Of a DNA stretch of 58,652 nucleotides, positions 17,328 through 29,200 are shown in pieces; position 1 is the first letter of the stretch, and each line of letters begins with the position of its first letter. The position numbers and the translations under genes are program-made. Source of the stretch: a virus; the IMG/VR virus record IMGVR_UViG_3300032291_002473, positions 1 to 58,652 of that record; one strand, given 5' to 3'. The notes below the pieces were generated by a model that worked only from the letters and a program-made list of their open reading frames with translations, was not told where the DNA came from and ran no database searches.

Positions 17328-20264
17328 ATGGCAACGTATATTCAAGGAAGTCAAGATTATATACCTCAGTTTCAACCATTTCAACCTGATTTAAACTTTT
17401 ATGCAAACGCATTGCAGACTAAGCAAAATCAGTATGATACAAACTATAAAGCATTAAACAATGTATATGGTCAGTATTTTTATGCAGCTTTAACACACGG
17501 TGATAACCTTAAGAAAAAAGATGAATTAATTAAAGCAATTGATTTTAATCTTAAGCGTGTCTCTGGTTTAGACTTATCTCTTGAACAAAATGTTGATCAG
17601 GCACAACAGGTGTTTAAACCATTCTATGAAGATAAACACCTTATGAAAGATATGGCCTGGACTAAAAATATAAATAGTCAAAAAGCATATGGAGCAGGTT
17701 TAAAAAATAATAGAGATGAAAAGCAAAGATCTCAATACTGGGAAGCTGGTTTAAGAGCACTTGATTATAAAACTGAAGAATTTAAAAATGCTTCTCTTGA
17801 GGAGACAATGTCAATTGGAAATGCAAACTATACTCCTTATGTTAATGTAATGGAGAAAGCTCAAAAGATTGCTAAAGAACAAAACTTTAAACTTGACAGT
17901 TATGCACCTTCTGCTGATGGTAGATGGATGGTAAAAACTACAAATGGTGAAAACATACTTGAACCATTAAATAAATTACTTGAAGCACAATTAGGTTCAG
18001 ATCCTGCTGTAATTGATGTATACAAAACTCAAGCTTATGTAAATAGAAAAGATTATGCTTACTCTAATGCTGCTCAGTTTGGTGGAGACCAGAATGCTGC
18101 TGAAATGAGTTACTTATCTGAAAGCTATAAAATGCTTAAAGCTGAATCAGAAACTAATTATAAAAAATTAAAAAACTCTTCTGATACATATAATAATCAA
18201 ATCAGTAATGTACAAAAAGAAATCACTGATGGTAATGCACAACCAGGAGCAGAAACATATTTAGAAAGACTACAAAAAGCTAAAAATGTAAATGACACTG
18301 TATTATCAAGCACTGAAGCAAATCATAATGAATTAAAAGATAAAGTAAGTACTGCATCAACTACTAGTGGTTTTGAGAATCCATATGGAGACATTGAATC
18401 TTTAAGATACAAAGTTGATAATGCAATGGCTTCAAAGTTAATGCAAAAAGATCTTGGTGAAGCTGCAAATGTATATGCAATGTCACATAGAGAAGTAGAT
18501 ATTGAAGCAAACATTTATGCTGTTAAAGAGCAAGAACATAAATACAGAATGCAAGAAGTTGCTTCTGCTAATGCAAGTAGAGAAAGAACTGCACAAATAA
18601 GAAATGCAGGCGAAGAAAAAAATATGTTTAATGCACAAAGACTTGCTTCTGGTGGATATCATATTGATGATAGAAAAGTATTAGAGAATGGTCAAGCTAA
18701 TCCAGCATATAATACAGTTGTTCCAAATGATGATGGTGTTATGATAAATAACAGAGATCATAGAAGTGGTACATCAACTCCAGAGATTAACATGAAAGTT
18801 AAGGCTGCGGATAATATGAAACGTATAACTACTGAATATGCTGAACCAGTGTTTAAAAATATGACACAAACACTTGAACAATTAAAAACTCAAGGTTTAA
18901 TATCTAATGAAGATATAACATCAATACTTGGATATGATAGATTTAAAAATATTAGTCTTACTAAATTTAAAGATAAATTAAGTAAAAATTCAGCAGGTTT
19001 CTTAAACACTGAAATAGGTGGTAAAAACCTAGATGCTATATATAATAAATTTAATACATGGATAAAAAACCATAATGGTAATGGTGCTGTAGTTGATGCT
19101 TATGAAAAATCTGGATTAGAAAAACTTGGTACTAAATATACTGGCTACAGTAAAAATCTTGCTAACTATGAGAAATGGAAAAAAGAAACAGCAACTGTTG
19201 TTGAACAAGAATTTACAAGATCAGAAGATTATGATGTTAAAAGATATGGTAAATACTTATACGCTGAAGATGGTAGATTAAGAACTCAAAAAGAATTTGA
19301 TGCATTAAGTAAAGTTACTGGAGAAGAAGTCAGAAGAGTGATAAATCCAATAAGTGGTTATTCAAGTACAGAAGCACCTGTACAAAAAAATAAAGAATTA
19401 TATGATAAACTTATTCAAGCAGCAAGTAAGGTATACAATACATCTTCAAAAATGGTAAAAGCTGCTCCAGGAATATTAGGAACTGGAGCAGGACTTACAT
19501 CTAAAGAAAACTTTATATCAGTATATCATAATGCTTTTGACCATCCAGGTAATGCATTTATGAGAGAAACAATTAATGATTTAAACAACCTTGACTTAAC
19601 AGATGATTCTCAAGTAAAAATTTCATATGATGGTACTACTATAACAGCAGGTGCAAAAAATAAACCTGGAAGAGAAGCCGCACAATTAGTAAGAGATTAC
19701 ATTGCAGAATATCAAAATACTAAAGGAGAAACTAAACCTTTTGAATTAGGTGCTGTAAACATTGCAGAAAACAATTCTAAAAAAGGAGCTATGATTATTA
19801 GACCTGATGCAGAGTGGTTAAAGAAACAAGTATATACACTTGATGCAAATGGTAAAAGAAAAGCAGGTAGAATAAGTGAATCTGAATATAATGCAATTAT
19901 AAGAAATGGTATATCAGTTATTGCAGATTCAAAAAGTTTTAATAATGGTTTATATAAATCTTCATATCTTGATCCAGTTCAAGCTGTAGTAGCATATGAT
20001 GGTAAGTATGAATATGTAGATCCATTAGATGAAGAAGGATACAATAAATTTACTATAGTGCCTGATAAACTTGGTACAACAGATTATATTGCTAAAACAC
20101 AATATAAAGTATGGGATCCAGATTCTAAAAAATGGATGTATCAAGGAACCTATGATGCAACAATATCAAAAGAAGAAGGATTAGCAAATACTGCAGAAAC
20201 AGCAACAGACTTTTTTAAAGCATTAAGAACTCATAATAAAACACAGTACAATGTTGACAGATGA
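17328..20264 (+). CDS. Large helical internal virion protein
   Basis: A 978-residue, strongly helical and charged protein with no catalytic motif recognised. It begins MATYIQGSQDYIPQFQPFQP and continues with aromatic and Gln-rich segments (FYANALQTKQNQYDTNYKAL, then NNVYGQYF). This start is common for a conserved large protein next to the RNA polymerase region of crAss-like phages. Long coiled-coil-like stretches occur at about 260-345 and 395-440. Its last 14 bases overlap the start of the next gene, indicating tight co-expression with the nuclease-containing protein. Role as an ejected or tail-lumen cargo protein is inferred from its place in the block and its composition. Confidence 0.5.
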   Translation: MATYIQGSQDYIPQFQPFQPDLNFYANALQTKQNQYDTNYKALNNVYGQYFYAALTHGDNLKKKDELIKAIDFNLKRVSGLDLSLEQNVDQAQQVFKPFYEDKHLMKDMAWTKNINSQKAYGAGLKNNRDEKQRSQYWEAGLRALDYKTEEFKNASLEETMSIGNANYTPYVNVMEKAQKIAKEQNFKLDSYAPSADGRWMVKTTNGENILEPLNKLLEAQLGSDPAVIDVYKTQAYVNRKDYAYSNAAQFGGDQNAAEMSYLSESYKMLKAESETNYKKLKNSSDTYNNQISNVQKEITDGNAQPGAETYLERLQKAKNVNDTVLSSTEANHNELKDKVSTASTTSGFENPYGDIESLRYKVDNAMASKLMQKDLGEAANVYAMSHREVDIEANIYAVKEQEHKYRMQEVASANASRERTAQIRNAGEEKNMFNAQRLASGGYHIDDRKVLENGQANPAYNTVVPNDDGVMINNRDHRSGTSTPEINMKVKAADNMKRITTEYAEPVFKNMTQTLEQLKTQGLISNEDITSILGYDRFKNISLTKFKDKLSKNSAGFLNTEIGGKNLDAIYNKFNTWIKNHNGNGAVVDAYEKSGLEKLGTKYTGYSKNLANYEKWKKETATVVEQEFTRSEDYDVKRYGKYLYAEDGRLRTQKEFDALSKVTGEEVRRVINPISGYSSTEAPVQKNKELYDKLIQAASKVYNTSSKMVKAAPGILGTGAGLTSKENFISVYHNAFDHPGNAFMRETINDLNNLDLTDDSQVKISYDGTTITAGAKNKPGREAAQLVRDYIAEYQNTKGETKPFELGAVNIAENNSKKGAMIIRPDAEWLKKQVYTLDANGKRKAGRISESEYNAIIRNGISVIADSKSFNNGLYKSSYLDPVQAVVAYDGKYEYVDPLDEEGYNKFTIVPDKLGTTDYIAKTQYKVWDPDSKKWMYQGTYDATISKEEGLANTAETATDFFKALRTHNKTQYNVDR

Positions 20265-23200
20265 TAACAAAGAATTTAACTCACTAGATCCACTAGGACC
20301 TCAGTTTGGAAAAGCTAATCAGCAAGAAATTAGTAGTGAAGCCTTAAAGCCTTTTGAAGGAGCTCCAGTTAAACCAGTTAAAAATTACTTTCCTGTTATT
20401 CCTCAGTCAGGAGCTCTCACAAGAGGTGACTATGCAGTTAAAGATATTATAACTGGACAAGCTCCAAATCAACCACCATCAAGATCTAAACAAAAAGTAT
20501 CTGCAGCTGATTTTGGTAGAGCAGCTCAACAGCATTTTGATATGCAGTTAAGAACTAACCAGAATAAAAATAATATTTCTAAAGTAGCAGCCTATAATGC
20601 AGGACCCTCCGGGAACTCATTCTATAAAAGATATGCTGCATATGGTCAAGAAAAATTTGATAAGATTGGTTTTAGTCCTACAAGAGATAATGAGGCATTG
20701 TATAATAGTCATACTACTGCATGGAATGATTTTAGTAGAATGATGACTAATTCATTTGTACCATTATTTAGTAGAGGTTTTGTATCAGGTCCTAAGAGTT
20801 TGATTAATGCACTTGGTGGAGATTTTAGTGGAGACACAGAAGATGCAAAAATATATGAAGAAGCAGCAGCAATAGGGCAATCATCTAAAGGTGGTTTTGC
20901 TGGTTTCTTTAATAATACTGCAATGAACTTTGCATATACAGCAGGTATAATTACCGAAGCTGTTGCAGAAGAAATTGGTATGATGGCTATTACTGCCGCA
21001 ACAGGTGGTGCAGCTTTACCAGCGTTATTTGCAACTACAGCAAACGCAGGTAAAAATATTTTAAGAGGTATAAAAGGACTTGATAAAGTTGGTGATGGTT
21101 TCAATGCTGTTAATAAAACTCTTAAAAGTTTAAATAACATTGATGAAACTAGAAAGTTATTTAATACTATAAAAGCTGGAGCAAATTCAAAAGTGGTTAA
21201 ATTTTTAAACCCATTTGAAAACATGACTGAAGCATTTGGTACTATTGCTAAAAATGAAAACAATCTAGAAGGTTTAGCAAGAACAGCATCTGCTATAAAT
21301 AAAACAGCAGGAGGATTATTTAGAGATGTAAGAAATGCTAACATGGCATTGTCTGAAGCAAGACTTGAAGCGGGTATGACAGAAAATGCTGTATATGATA
21401 AAATTTATACAGAGTACTATAAAAAGAATGGTGTACCACCAGATAATGATACTCAATTCTTAATGCTACAAAAATCTAAGGAAGCAGGTATGAGTACTCT
21501 TATTTTGAATACTGCATTAATCTTTGGGTCAAATAAAATTGTACTACCAAACATACTTGGACCAAAAGGTGGACCAGCAGGTTTCTTAAGAAGTAAAGTT
21601 GATGATGTAATGAATCTTAAAGATGGTAAAGTAGTCTTTGAGCAATTTGGTAAAAAAGCAAAAGAAGGTGTTAAGCAAGTAGGTAAAGGTGAATTTAAAT
21701 ATGTTGAAGATAGTTTAAAAAATACTGCAAAACAAATATTGAAACAACCAGGTAAAACATTATTAAAAAGTTCTGCAGGTTATTTTAAAGGTAACTTAAT
21801 GGAAGGTGTACAAGAAAACTTACAAGAAGTTATTGCTGGTGCAAATGAAAAGTATTACTCAGATGCATTAAGTAATAGAGTGCTTGGAACACATATTAAT
21901 GAAAGAGGAAAATCTTCAATAATGATGGATGAATTTGGTAAACAATTTACATCACAAGGATTTGAGACTTTTGCTTCAGGTTTCTTTATGGGTATGTTTG
22001 CTAAACCATTTAATGCTGCATTGCCTACGTTGTTTAATGGATACAATAGAGTATTTAATAAAGATGAATACTTAAAATATAAAGAGATAAGAAAATCATA
22101 TGGTGAGGGTTTAACAAATAGATTAAACACTATGTATTCTGACCCTAAAGATTTCTTTAACTCAAAGTTTTTCAACTATGGTGTTCAGAATGAATTAGCA
22201 ACTACAATTGAAACTGCAGACAGCAAACTTAAAAAAGATGCTATGGATGAGGCTTTTGGTAATCAAGTAATGACAGCTTTAGAAACAAACACTGTTAACT
22301 TTTTTACTGAGCACTTAAGTTCAATGAAGGACATGACACCTGATGAATTTGAAGAAGCATTTAGATTTGAAAAAGGTACTGGTGCAAAATATCAAGGAAG
22401 AATTGATGGTATCATTGAGACAGCTAAAAATATGGAAAAAAGCTATAAGTATGCTAATGATAGATTTCCAAATCCAATTAACTTAAGTCCATTAAAAAAG
22501 GGTACTGAAGAATATAATGAGGCAACAATTTTTTCTAATGCCTGGGAACATGGTAAAAAGAATTACGTGCTATTGAACCAAAGTTTTAATAATACCATGA
22601 CAAGAATGAGTGAAATCATGGGCACTATTAAAGATAACCCATCTTTAAAAAATATGGCTCAGGCAGATATTGATTTAATATTTGAACCAAATAAGATTGG
22701 TAATGAAGTAGCAATGCTTAAAACTGAAATTGAAGGTTTAAACTTATCACAAGATCCAGCATCTAAACAACAGGCAGTTGAGAAACAAAATAAACTTGAT
22801 GCATTAAGTAATTTTCTAGATGTACATACAAAACATAATGTATATAACAATAGATCTGACTATGCAGAAAACTTATTTGAAGCATACAAAAAGAAAACTG
22901 GTGAGACTGAGTTATCAGATGATACTAAACAATATATACTTGATACAGCATTTGGTGAAAAGAATGATGAAAATACTTTAAAAGCAAACTCTGAACTTGA
23001 AGATGCATATAAAAAATATTTAAAGGCAGTTAATGGTGTAGATAATAGTTATGTATTTGATACAGATATTGATGAAAGTTTTAATAAATTACTAGATCAT
23101 TATAAACTTGATGCTGAATCTAAAAAACTTGTTACATATATTAATCTATTACATAATCCAAAATCATTTGTTGAACACGTAGAAAAAACAAAACAATGGA

Positions 23201-26193
23201 TGACTAATATGTATAATAACAGAAAAGAGTATTATACAGATATGGTTAATAAACAATTAGCCGGTGTAGAGAATAATGCATTACTAAATCAATTAGCTGA
23301 TTTAAATATCTTTGTAGATCTAGATGCATTACAGGATTACATGGATAATGATATTATTCCTAAAGAGTTTTTTGATGAGTCTTCTAAACAAGTAATACCA
23401 AAAGGTACTAAAAAGTATAATGAGATATTTAACATACTTGCATTAAACAAAAGATTAAAAACTGAAGATGTAGAAAAACCTACATTAGATGGTACACTGC
23501 AAGAAAAAGTGGACTCATTAGAAGCACAAGAAAATGCAGAACTTGAGGAACTTGAAAAAATAGAGACTATTAAAAAAATCAAACATGAAGTTGCAAAAGA
23601 TAAACCATTTACAATTAATGATGTTTTAGATGGTCTTGAAGAAGGTCAGTATGTTGATGCAAAATATGAAGGTAGTGAAGACATACTTACTATGTTCATG
23701 GCATGGGATGATTTAAGACTAAATGATTCTAAAGGTGATAAAGTTGATATAGCTCTTATTAAAGATAAGTTCTCTGAATATAAAATATATACTAAAAAAT
23801 TACAAGCAAATCCTGAACAAGTAGCAGCTATTAAAGAAAAATATGATGCTCTTAGAGATGAGGCTGCTAATAAACATGCTGATAAAAAAGCTAAAACAAA
23901 AGCTGATGTATATTCTAATTATACACCAGTAGATCAATTACCTAAAGACTTATATAAAGAGTTACAAGATACATTCTCACAAACTGAAACAGCTATAAAA
24001 GCTGATGAAGATGAAACAAGTGATGAAGAGTTAATGGACTTGTTTAAAGTATTTGTAAAAACTAATCCATTAGCTGAAGAAGTAATCAATGAATATAATG
24101 ATAAAAGTAAAGATGCAGTTGAGAAAGAAAAACTAGGTGAGATAGATGATTTTGATTTTATATTAAACAATAAAAAATTAAATACAGCTGCTTATTCAAT
24201 TGATGATATTAAAATATTTAGAGCACAATTTGAAGAATTAAGAGATGAAGCTGATAGTACAATTACAAAAACAGCTTATCAAGATGTTATTACTAAATTC
24301 AATAAGTTAATATCTACAAGAGATATACAAAACTTTACACCAGAGGTACAAGAAATAATTAAAACATTAAAGAATGAGTTATTTGCTAAACAAAGTGGTA
24401 TAAATAAACTTGGTGAAGAAGGTTATGCAGTTAAAGGACAAATATTAGCAAGAGTAAGTAATTTTATTGAAAAGTATAAAACTGAAAAATATAGATATAC
24501 AGGTGCAGATATAGTTAAAGCTGCTTATGATATGACAATAGGTAATGTAGGATTTAATGAAAAGGGTGTAAAGTACCTTATTAATAAGTTAAAAGCTGAA
24601 TTACACATTGATTCAGTTGAAAAAAACTATGGTTATACAGATGAAACTGAGGCATTACTTAAAAAACACTTAAAGAATTTATTAGTACAAGATTTAAATA
24701 AAGTATTATTTAAAAATAAAGAAGAGTTATTAGAAGATATTCAAGCATTTATAAGTGAAAATACATATGAAGCATCAAGAGATGGTGGTACTTATGTAGA
24801 TGATGAGTTAAGAAAATTCTTTACAAAAGGTGAAGCTCCAGTTTTTGATGAGAAAAAAATTACTAGAGAAGCATATGATAATTTATTTGGGCCAACAAGT
24901 TTCTTAAAACCTATCAAGCAAAGAATTGATGCTGGTGAATTATATACAGTTGCAACTAATCTTAAAGTATATGATGTAGATTCTAACGTAGCAGGTGAGA
25001 TGGATTTATTACTTATTGATAAGGAAGGTAAACTACACATCATAGATTTTAAAACAGGTAATGAAACTAAATGGGATGGATTTGTAACACAGACTAAATT
25101 CAGTAAAAATAAACTTGAAGCATATACGCTTCAACAATATACTTATGCAAGGTTGTTAAAAAAGATGACAGGTCTTGATGCTGATATTAATATATTCCCA
25201 ATAGAGACTACATTAGATCAAAACAGTAAAAAAGTATTAACTGCTGGTGCACCTACTAATACAAAACTTAATGGTCCAGGTAAGTGGTACTTCTCACTTG
25301 ATCCTAATTTTACAGATGCTAAAGCTAAGATTGATAAAGCAATACCTATTGAAGCACCAGTGATTAAAGTAGCAACATCTATTAATCCAGTGTATAAGAA
25401 ACAACTTGTAAACTTAGGTTATCCAATTGGTATTATCAATGACTTAACTAAAGAACAAGCAGCTGAACTTACTAGAGATAATGTACCATACAAGGAGTAT
25501 ATTAAACAAACTAGTGGAGCTAAAATGTCATTTGGTAAAGCGGCAACTACAACTGAGGTTGATACTGAAAATAAATCAGTTGTTGAACCAGTACTAGATA
25601 CTAAAGATATAGATAAAAGAAGAAATAAGGCATACGGTAGCATACAGTTTAATTACTCAACTGATGAAGGTTACTATGGTATATATACTGATGCACAAGG
25701 TAAAGAAGAACTTATTGAAAGTGGAAATGAAAAAGCAATTAAAGCAATACTTAAAGAAAAGTATGATGCTGAAGTAGCTGCATTACAACTTCAAACAGGA
25801 CCAGTTACTAAAGCATCTGAGCTTAATCTACAAAAAGAGGATACAGTAGTTGTTAAAGAAGTAATACCTGAATTTGCAGAAAAAGGTGATACATTAACTG
25901 TTTTGAAATCTGATGAAAATTCAGTATCTTTTACAAATAAGGGTAAAGAAAAAACATTAACTTTACAAGAGTTAAATAAACACACAACAACAATGGATAT
26001 TCTTAAAACAGAGCAAGCAGAATCAACACCAGAAATACTTGATGCTATTGATAAACAGACTATTAATGAGACAGTTGATGCCTTTAATACCTTTATGAAT
26101 GACAAAGATGCAATTGATGCTGCAATAAAAGAAGCAGATGCAAAATCAATGTCTGAAATAGAAGATGACTTACTTAATAATCTTGACTGTTAA
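20251..26193 (+). CDS. Giant virion protein with a PD-(D/E)XK nuclease domain
   Basis: A 1980-residue multidomain protein. The N-terminal 150 residues contain segments conserved in crAss-like giant proteins (FDKIGFSPTRDNEALYN). A hydrophobic Ala/Gly region at about 218-267 (AVAEEIGMMAITAATGGAAL) could insert into membrane. Long charged helical regions follow. At about 1575-1665 there is a clear RecB/Cas4-type PD-(D/E)XK nuclease core: G1582-E1583-M-D1585, then I-I-D1599-F-K1601-T-G, then the Q-x-x-x-Y motif (QQYTYARLLKKM from Q1628). All expected catalytic residues are present. The gene overlaps the upstream cargo gene by 14 bases and sits just before the RNA polymerase gene. I infer an injected protein that acts on host or phage DNA early in infection; the substrate is unknown. 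Confidence 0.7.
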   Translation: MLTDDNKEFNSLDPLGPQFGKANQQEISSEALKPFEGAPVKPVKNYFPVIPQSGALTRGDYAVKDIITGQAPNQPPSRSKQKVSAADFGRAAQQHFDMQLRTNQNKNNISKVAAYNAGPSGNSFYKRYAAYGQEKFDKIGFSPTRDNEALYNSHTTAWNDFSRMMTNSFVPLFSRGFVSGPKSLINALGGDFSGDTEDAKIYEEAAAIGQSSKGGFAGFFNNTAMNFAYTAGIITEAVAEEIGMMAITAATGGAALPALFATTANAGKNILRGIKGLDKVGDGFNAVNKTLKSLNNIDETRKLFNTIKAGANSKVVKFLNPFENMTEAFGTIAKNENNLEGLARTASAINKTAGGLFRDVRNANMALSEARLEAGMTENAVYDKIYTEYYKKNGVPPDNDTQFLMLQKSKEAGMSTLILNTALIFGSNKIVLPNILGPKGGPAGFLRSKVDDVMNLKDGKVVFEQFGKKAKEGVKQVGKGEFKYVEDSLKNTAKQILKQPGKTLLKSSAGYFKGNLMEGVQENLQEVIAGANEKYYSDALSNRVLGTHINERGKSSIMMDEFGKQFTSQGFETFASGFFMGMFAKPFNAALPTLFNGYNRVFNKDEYLKYKEIRKSYGEGLTNRLNTMYSDPKDFFNSKFFNYGVQNELATTIETADSKLKKDAMDEAFGNQVMTALETNTVNFFTEHLSSMKDMTPDEFEEAFRFEKGTGAKYQGRIDGIIETAKNMEKSYKYANDRFPNPINLSPLKKGTEEYNEATIFSNAWEHGKKNYVLLNQSFNNTMTRMSEIMGTIKDNPSLKNMAQADIDLIFEPNKIGNEVAMLKTEIEGLNLSQDPASKQQAVEKQNKLDALSNFLDVHTKHNVYNNRSDYAENLFEAYKKKTGETELSDDTKQYILDTAFGEKNDENTLKANSELEDAYKKYLKAVNGVDNSYVFDTDIDESFNKLLDHYKLDAESKKLVTYINLLHNPKSFVEHVEKTKQWMTNMYNNRKEYYTDMVNKQLAGVENNALLNQLADLNIFVDLDALQDYMDNDIIPKEFFDESSKQVIPKGTKKYNEIFNILALNKRLKTEDVEKPTLDGTLQEKVDSLEAQENAELEELEKIETIKKIKHEVAKDKPFTINDVLDGLEEGQYVDAKYEGSEDILTMFMAWDDLRLNDSKGDKVDIALIKDKFSEYKIYTKKLQANPEQVAAIKEKYDALRDEAANKHADKKAKTKADVYSNYTPVDQLPKDLYKELQDTFSQTETAIKADEDETSDEELMDLFKVFVKTNPLAEEVINEYNDKSKDAVEKEKLGEIDDFDFILNNKKLNTAAYSIDDIKIFRAQFEELRDEADSTITKTAYQDVITKFNKLISTRDIQNFTPEVQEIIKTLKNELFAKQSGINKLGEEGYAVKGQILARVSNFIEKYKTEKYRYTGADIVKAAYDMTIGNVGFNEKGVKYLINKLKAELHIDSVEKNYGYTDETEALLKKHLKNLLVQDLNKVLFKNKEELLEDIQAFISENTYEASRDGGTYVDDELRKFFTKGEAPVFDEKKITREAYDNLFGPTSFLKPIKQRIDAGELYTVATNLKVYDVDSNVAGEMDLLLIDKEGKLHIIDFKTGNETKWDGFVTQTKFSKNKLEAYTLQQYTYARLLKKMTGLDADINIFPIETTLDQNSKKVLTAGAPTNTKLNGPGKWYFSLDPNFTDAKAKIDKAIPIEAPVIKVATSINPVYKKQLVNLGYPIGIINDLTKEQAAELTRDNVPYKEYIKQTSGAKMSFGKAATTTEVDTENKSVVEPVLDTKDIDKRRNKAYGSIQFNYSTDEGYYGIYTDAQGKEELIESGNEKAIKAILKEKYDAEVAALQLQTGPVTKASELNLQKEDTVVVKEVIPEFAEKGDTLTVLKSDENSVSFTNKGKEKTLTLQELNKHTTTMDILKTEQAESTPEILDAIDKQTINETVDAFNTFMNDKDAIDAAIKEADAKSMSEIEDDLLNNLDC

Positions 26194-26210
26194 TAATAAA
26201 TAATAATACT

Positions 26211-29200
26211 ATGAACATTACTTGTGCACTATCTAGTGGCCAAATAAAAGGCTTATTCCAATACGTTTATAAAACAATGACTGAATCATTAGCTGGAGAC
26301 GCTGTCTTCAATGCTGATGAAGTTATGAAAAAGCTATTTGATAAAATAGAGAAAACAAAAGATGCAGATACAGCTGCTAAGTTTTTACAGATAGTGCCTC
26401 AAATGATTGGTACAGCATCTTATCAAACAGGTTTACTAGATCTTGAATTTGATCCAAAGTCAAACCCAAGAAAGCTTGCACAAAAGTTTATGAATTCTGA
26501 AACAGGTTTATTAGATGTATTACAATATTTTAAACCTAAAGATGTTATCAAGGAATTAAAAAATGAGGTAAGTATTAAAAACAATAGTGTTAATAGTCCT
26601 GAGTATTCAGATACTGAGACATTTCCCGCATCTCCAAGATTTAAACCATCAAGTGCCTTTACAACAACAATGCAACAGTTTATTTCTAAGAAACCAACTG
26701 GACAGTTAATGGTTGAAGAAATAGATCCTAACAGAGTAAGAATATATAATACACTTGAAAAACTTAAAGTTGTTTTTAATAGAAAAGATAATAGTGTGCT
26801 TGGTACAACATATCAAGGTAGAGTATTAAAACTTAAAGGTGTAAGATTAGATAGTGTTGCAGCTAGTTTAGATAAAACTACAGCTGATTTATTATTTAAA
26901 GGAAATACATTTGGAAAAAAAGGTGGTGAAAACTATCTTAAAGATGCTATTATATTAATGGTAACTGATGAATACGGTACTCCAATAAACTTTAATGAAG
27001 AAGGTGATATTGCATCTAAAGAAGAAGGTGGTAAACCTGTGTATCAATTTTTAAGAAATGTTACAGTAGATAAGGAAACAGGTGACTATACTATAAAAGA
27101 TATTTATGGTAAAGAAGAAAGAATACAGTCAGTAGAAGACATGCTTGGTAATTATGCATTTAGAGCATATAAAATAACATCACTTGATGAATTTAAAGAA
27201 TACTTAAAAGAACAAGGTGAGAACTATGATGATTTGTATAATCTCTTTAAAGAAAGACAACAAAAAGAATTTAAAGCTCTTTTAGACATACACAAAGAAA
27301 TACTAAAAGAAAAGGCAAAGCTGTTTGATATAATGGATATCAGTACTGGTGTACCTGATTATTTTACAGGTGGAGATATGCCATTAAATGATTTCTTGAA
27401 GTTAACAGATAACTTAAATGCTGATTACAGCTTTGAAACATTAACAGCTGGAAGAGATGGAATAGGTTCTGGGCAAACTGTAATTGTTATCAATGGTCAT
27501 GAAGTACCTGTTGATAGAAAAAATATGTCTGCAGATTTAATTGAGAAAATTGCAGAAGTATTAACTAATCCAAATATTCCTGATAATAGAAAATATATAT
27601 ATTATGATTATTTTTCTCATAATAATATAAATAAAAAAGATAAAAAATTATTTGTTGTTTATGACCCAGTTGATGGTTTAAAAGTTAGTTATAAAGAAGA
27701 TGCTAAAAATCCTGAAAAAAGTATATTAGATTTAACTAATAAAGAAATAGCAAAAAAAATCATCATAGACTCATTAAGTTTTGAAAGAGGGACGGTTAGT
27801 AAACCTTATTCTGCTAACATGAAGATCAATTCACAATTGCTAGAATCTGCTATACCCTTTTTTGATTATGATATTACAACAGGTAAATTTTTTGAAAGCA
27901 ATTATAGAGACTTTTTATTTAAAATTAACCCAACAATTAAATTTGTTGCTGGTGAAGATCCAGGTATATACAATTCTTACTTTGCATTCAGAGTTAATGA
28001 TAAACTAAGTAAAGAGTTAAAGAAAGCTGAAGAAAAAGTTCAAGAGAAAAAGTATACTACAGATTCTCAGATAAGACAAAATAAAGATGCTTTAGTACTT
28101 AAACTTGCAGAGAATCAAAATATATCTGGTACTGTAACAGATGGTTTAACTGCATCAACTTTTATAATTCAAGTTGATGGTATTACAGTTGAAGGTAGGT
28201 TTGAAGAGGGTTTGTCAATTACATCAGTACCAAAAAATAAAATTGTAACTTTTTCTGTAGGTGATAAAATAGAAGATGGTAAATTAATAACAGATGTTAT
28301 TTCTATTCTTGCAGGTAATAAAAAAATTGGTCAAGTAAGTGAAACTGATTATGCTAAAGAAGAGCCGAGAACTTATCAAGATGCTAAAATAGCTGATGAA
28401 AAAGTAATTAATCCGGTTGGCGTACCACAACCTTCAGATAAAAAAAGTAAGGCAAGTGGAATAAGTAAACTATGGGATAGAACAAGTAAATTACCAAGTG
28501 ATATTACTAGAGAAGAAGTAGATGCTGCTCAAGAGTGGTGGGAGAATTCTCCTTTATCTAAGTTTATTGAGCTTGAACACATGGCTAATATTGTTAACTC
28601 TGATGTTTATGCAAGATTTATTATTGCAGGTAAAAGATTAGAAGATACTAAAATACAATTAGATACTGCTACTGGTGGTTCTGCTGTAGATTTATACCAT
28701 GAAGCTTGGCATGCATTCTCTCAATTGTACTTGACTAAAGAACAAAAGACTAAGTTATATGATGAGACAAGAAAAAGATTAAATAATAATGATCTTACTA
28801 CACTTGAGGTTGAGGAAATAATAGCTGAAGATTTTAGAACTTATGCTAAAAATCCTAAACCAACAGGAGATGCACCAGTAAGAAATACTATATTCAGAAG
28901 AATATGGAACTTTATTAAAAAGCTATTTGGACAAAGAACTACTAAAGATGAGTTATTTGAAAAATTATTCTTTGCAGGTAAGAATCCTAAGCTTTTAAAC
29001 AAGTATACTCCACTTGTTGATAATGCAATGTTTGATATGTTGAATAGAGATAGAGGTATCTTAAATGTTGAGACAAAAGAACTTGCATTAAATTTTCAAG
29101 ACTCAATGGTTGTAGCAAGTCAAATTGATTCTGCTTTATCAGAATTAATTGATGAGATATATACAGATAGAGTACAGAGAGAAAAAGAAGGTGATGTTGA

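Noticed and set aside
20709-21344. 211-codon antisense open frame and similar antisense frames
   Set aside because: They lie opposite highly conserved large coding genes and have skewed composition (Ser/Leu/Ile/Phe-rich) typical of shadow frames.
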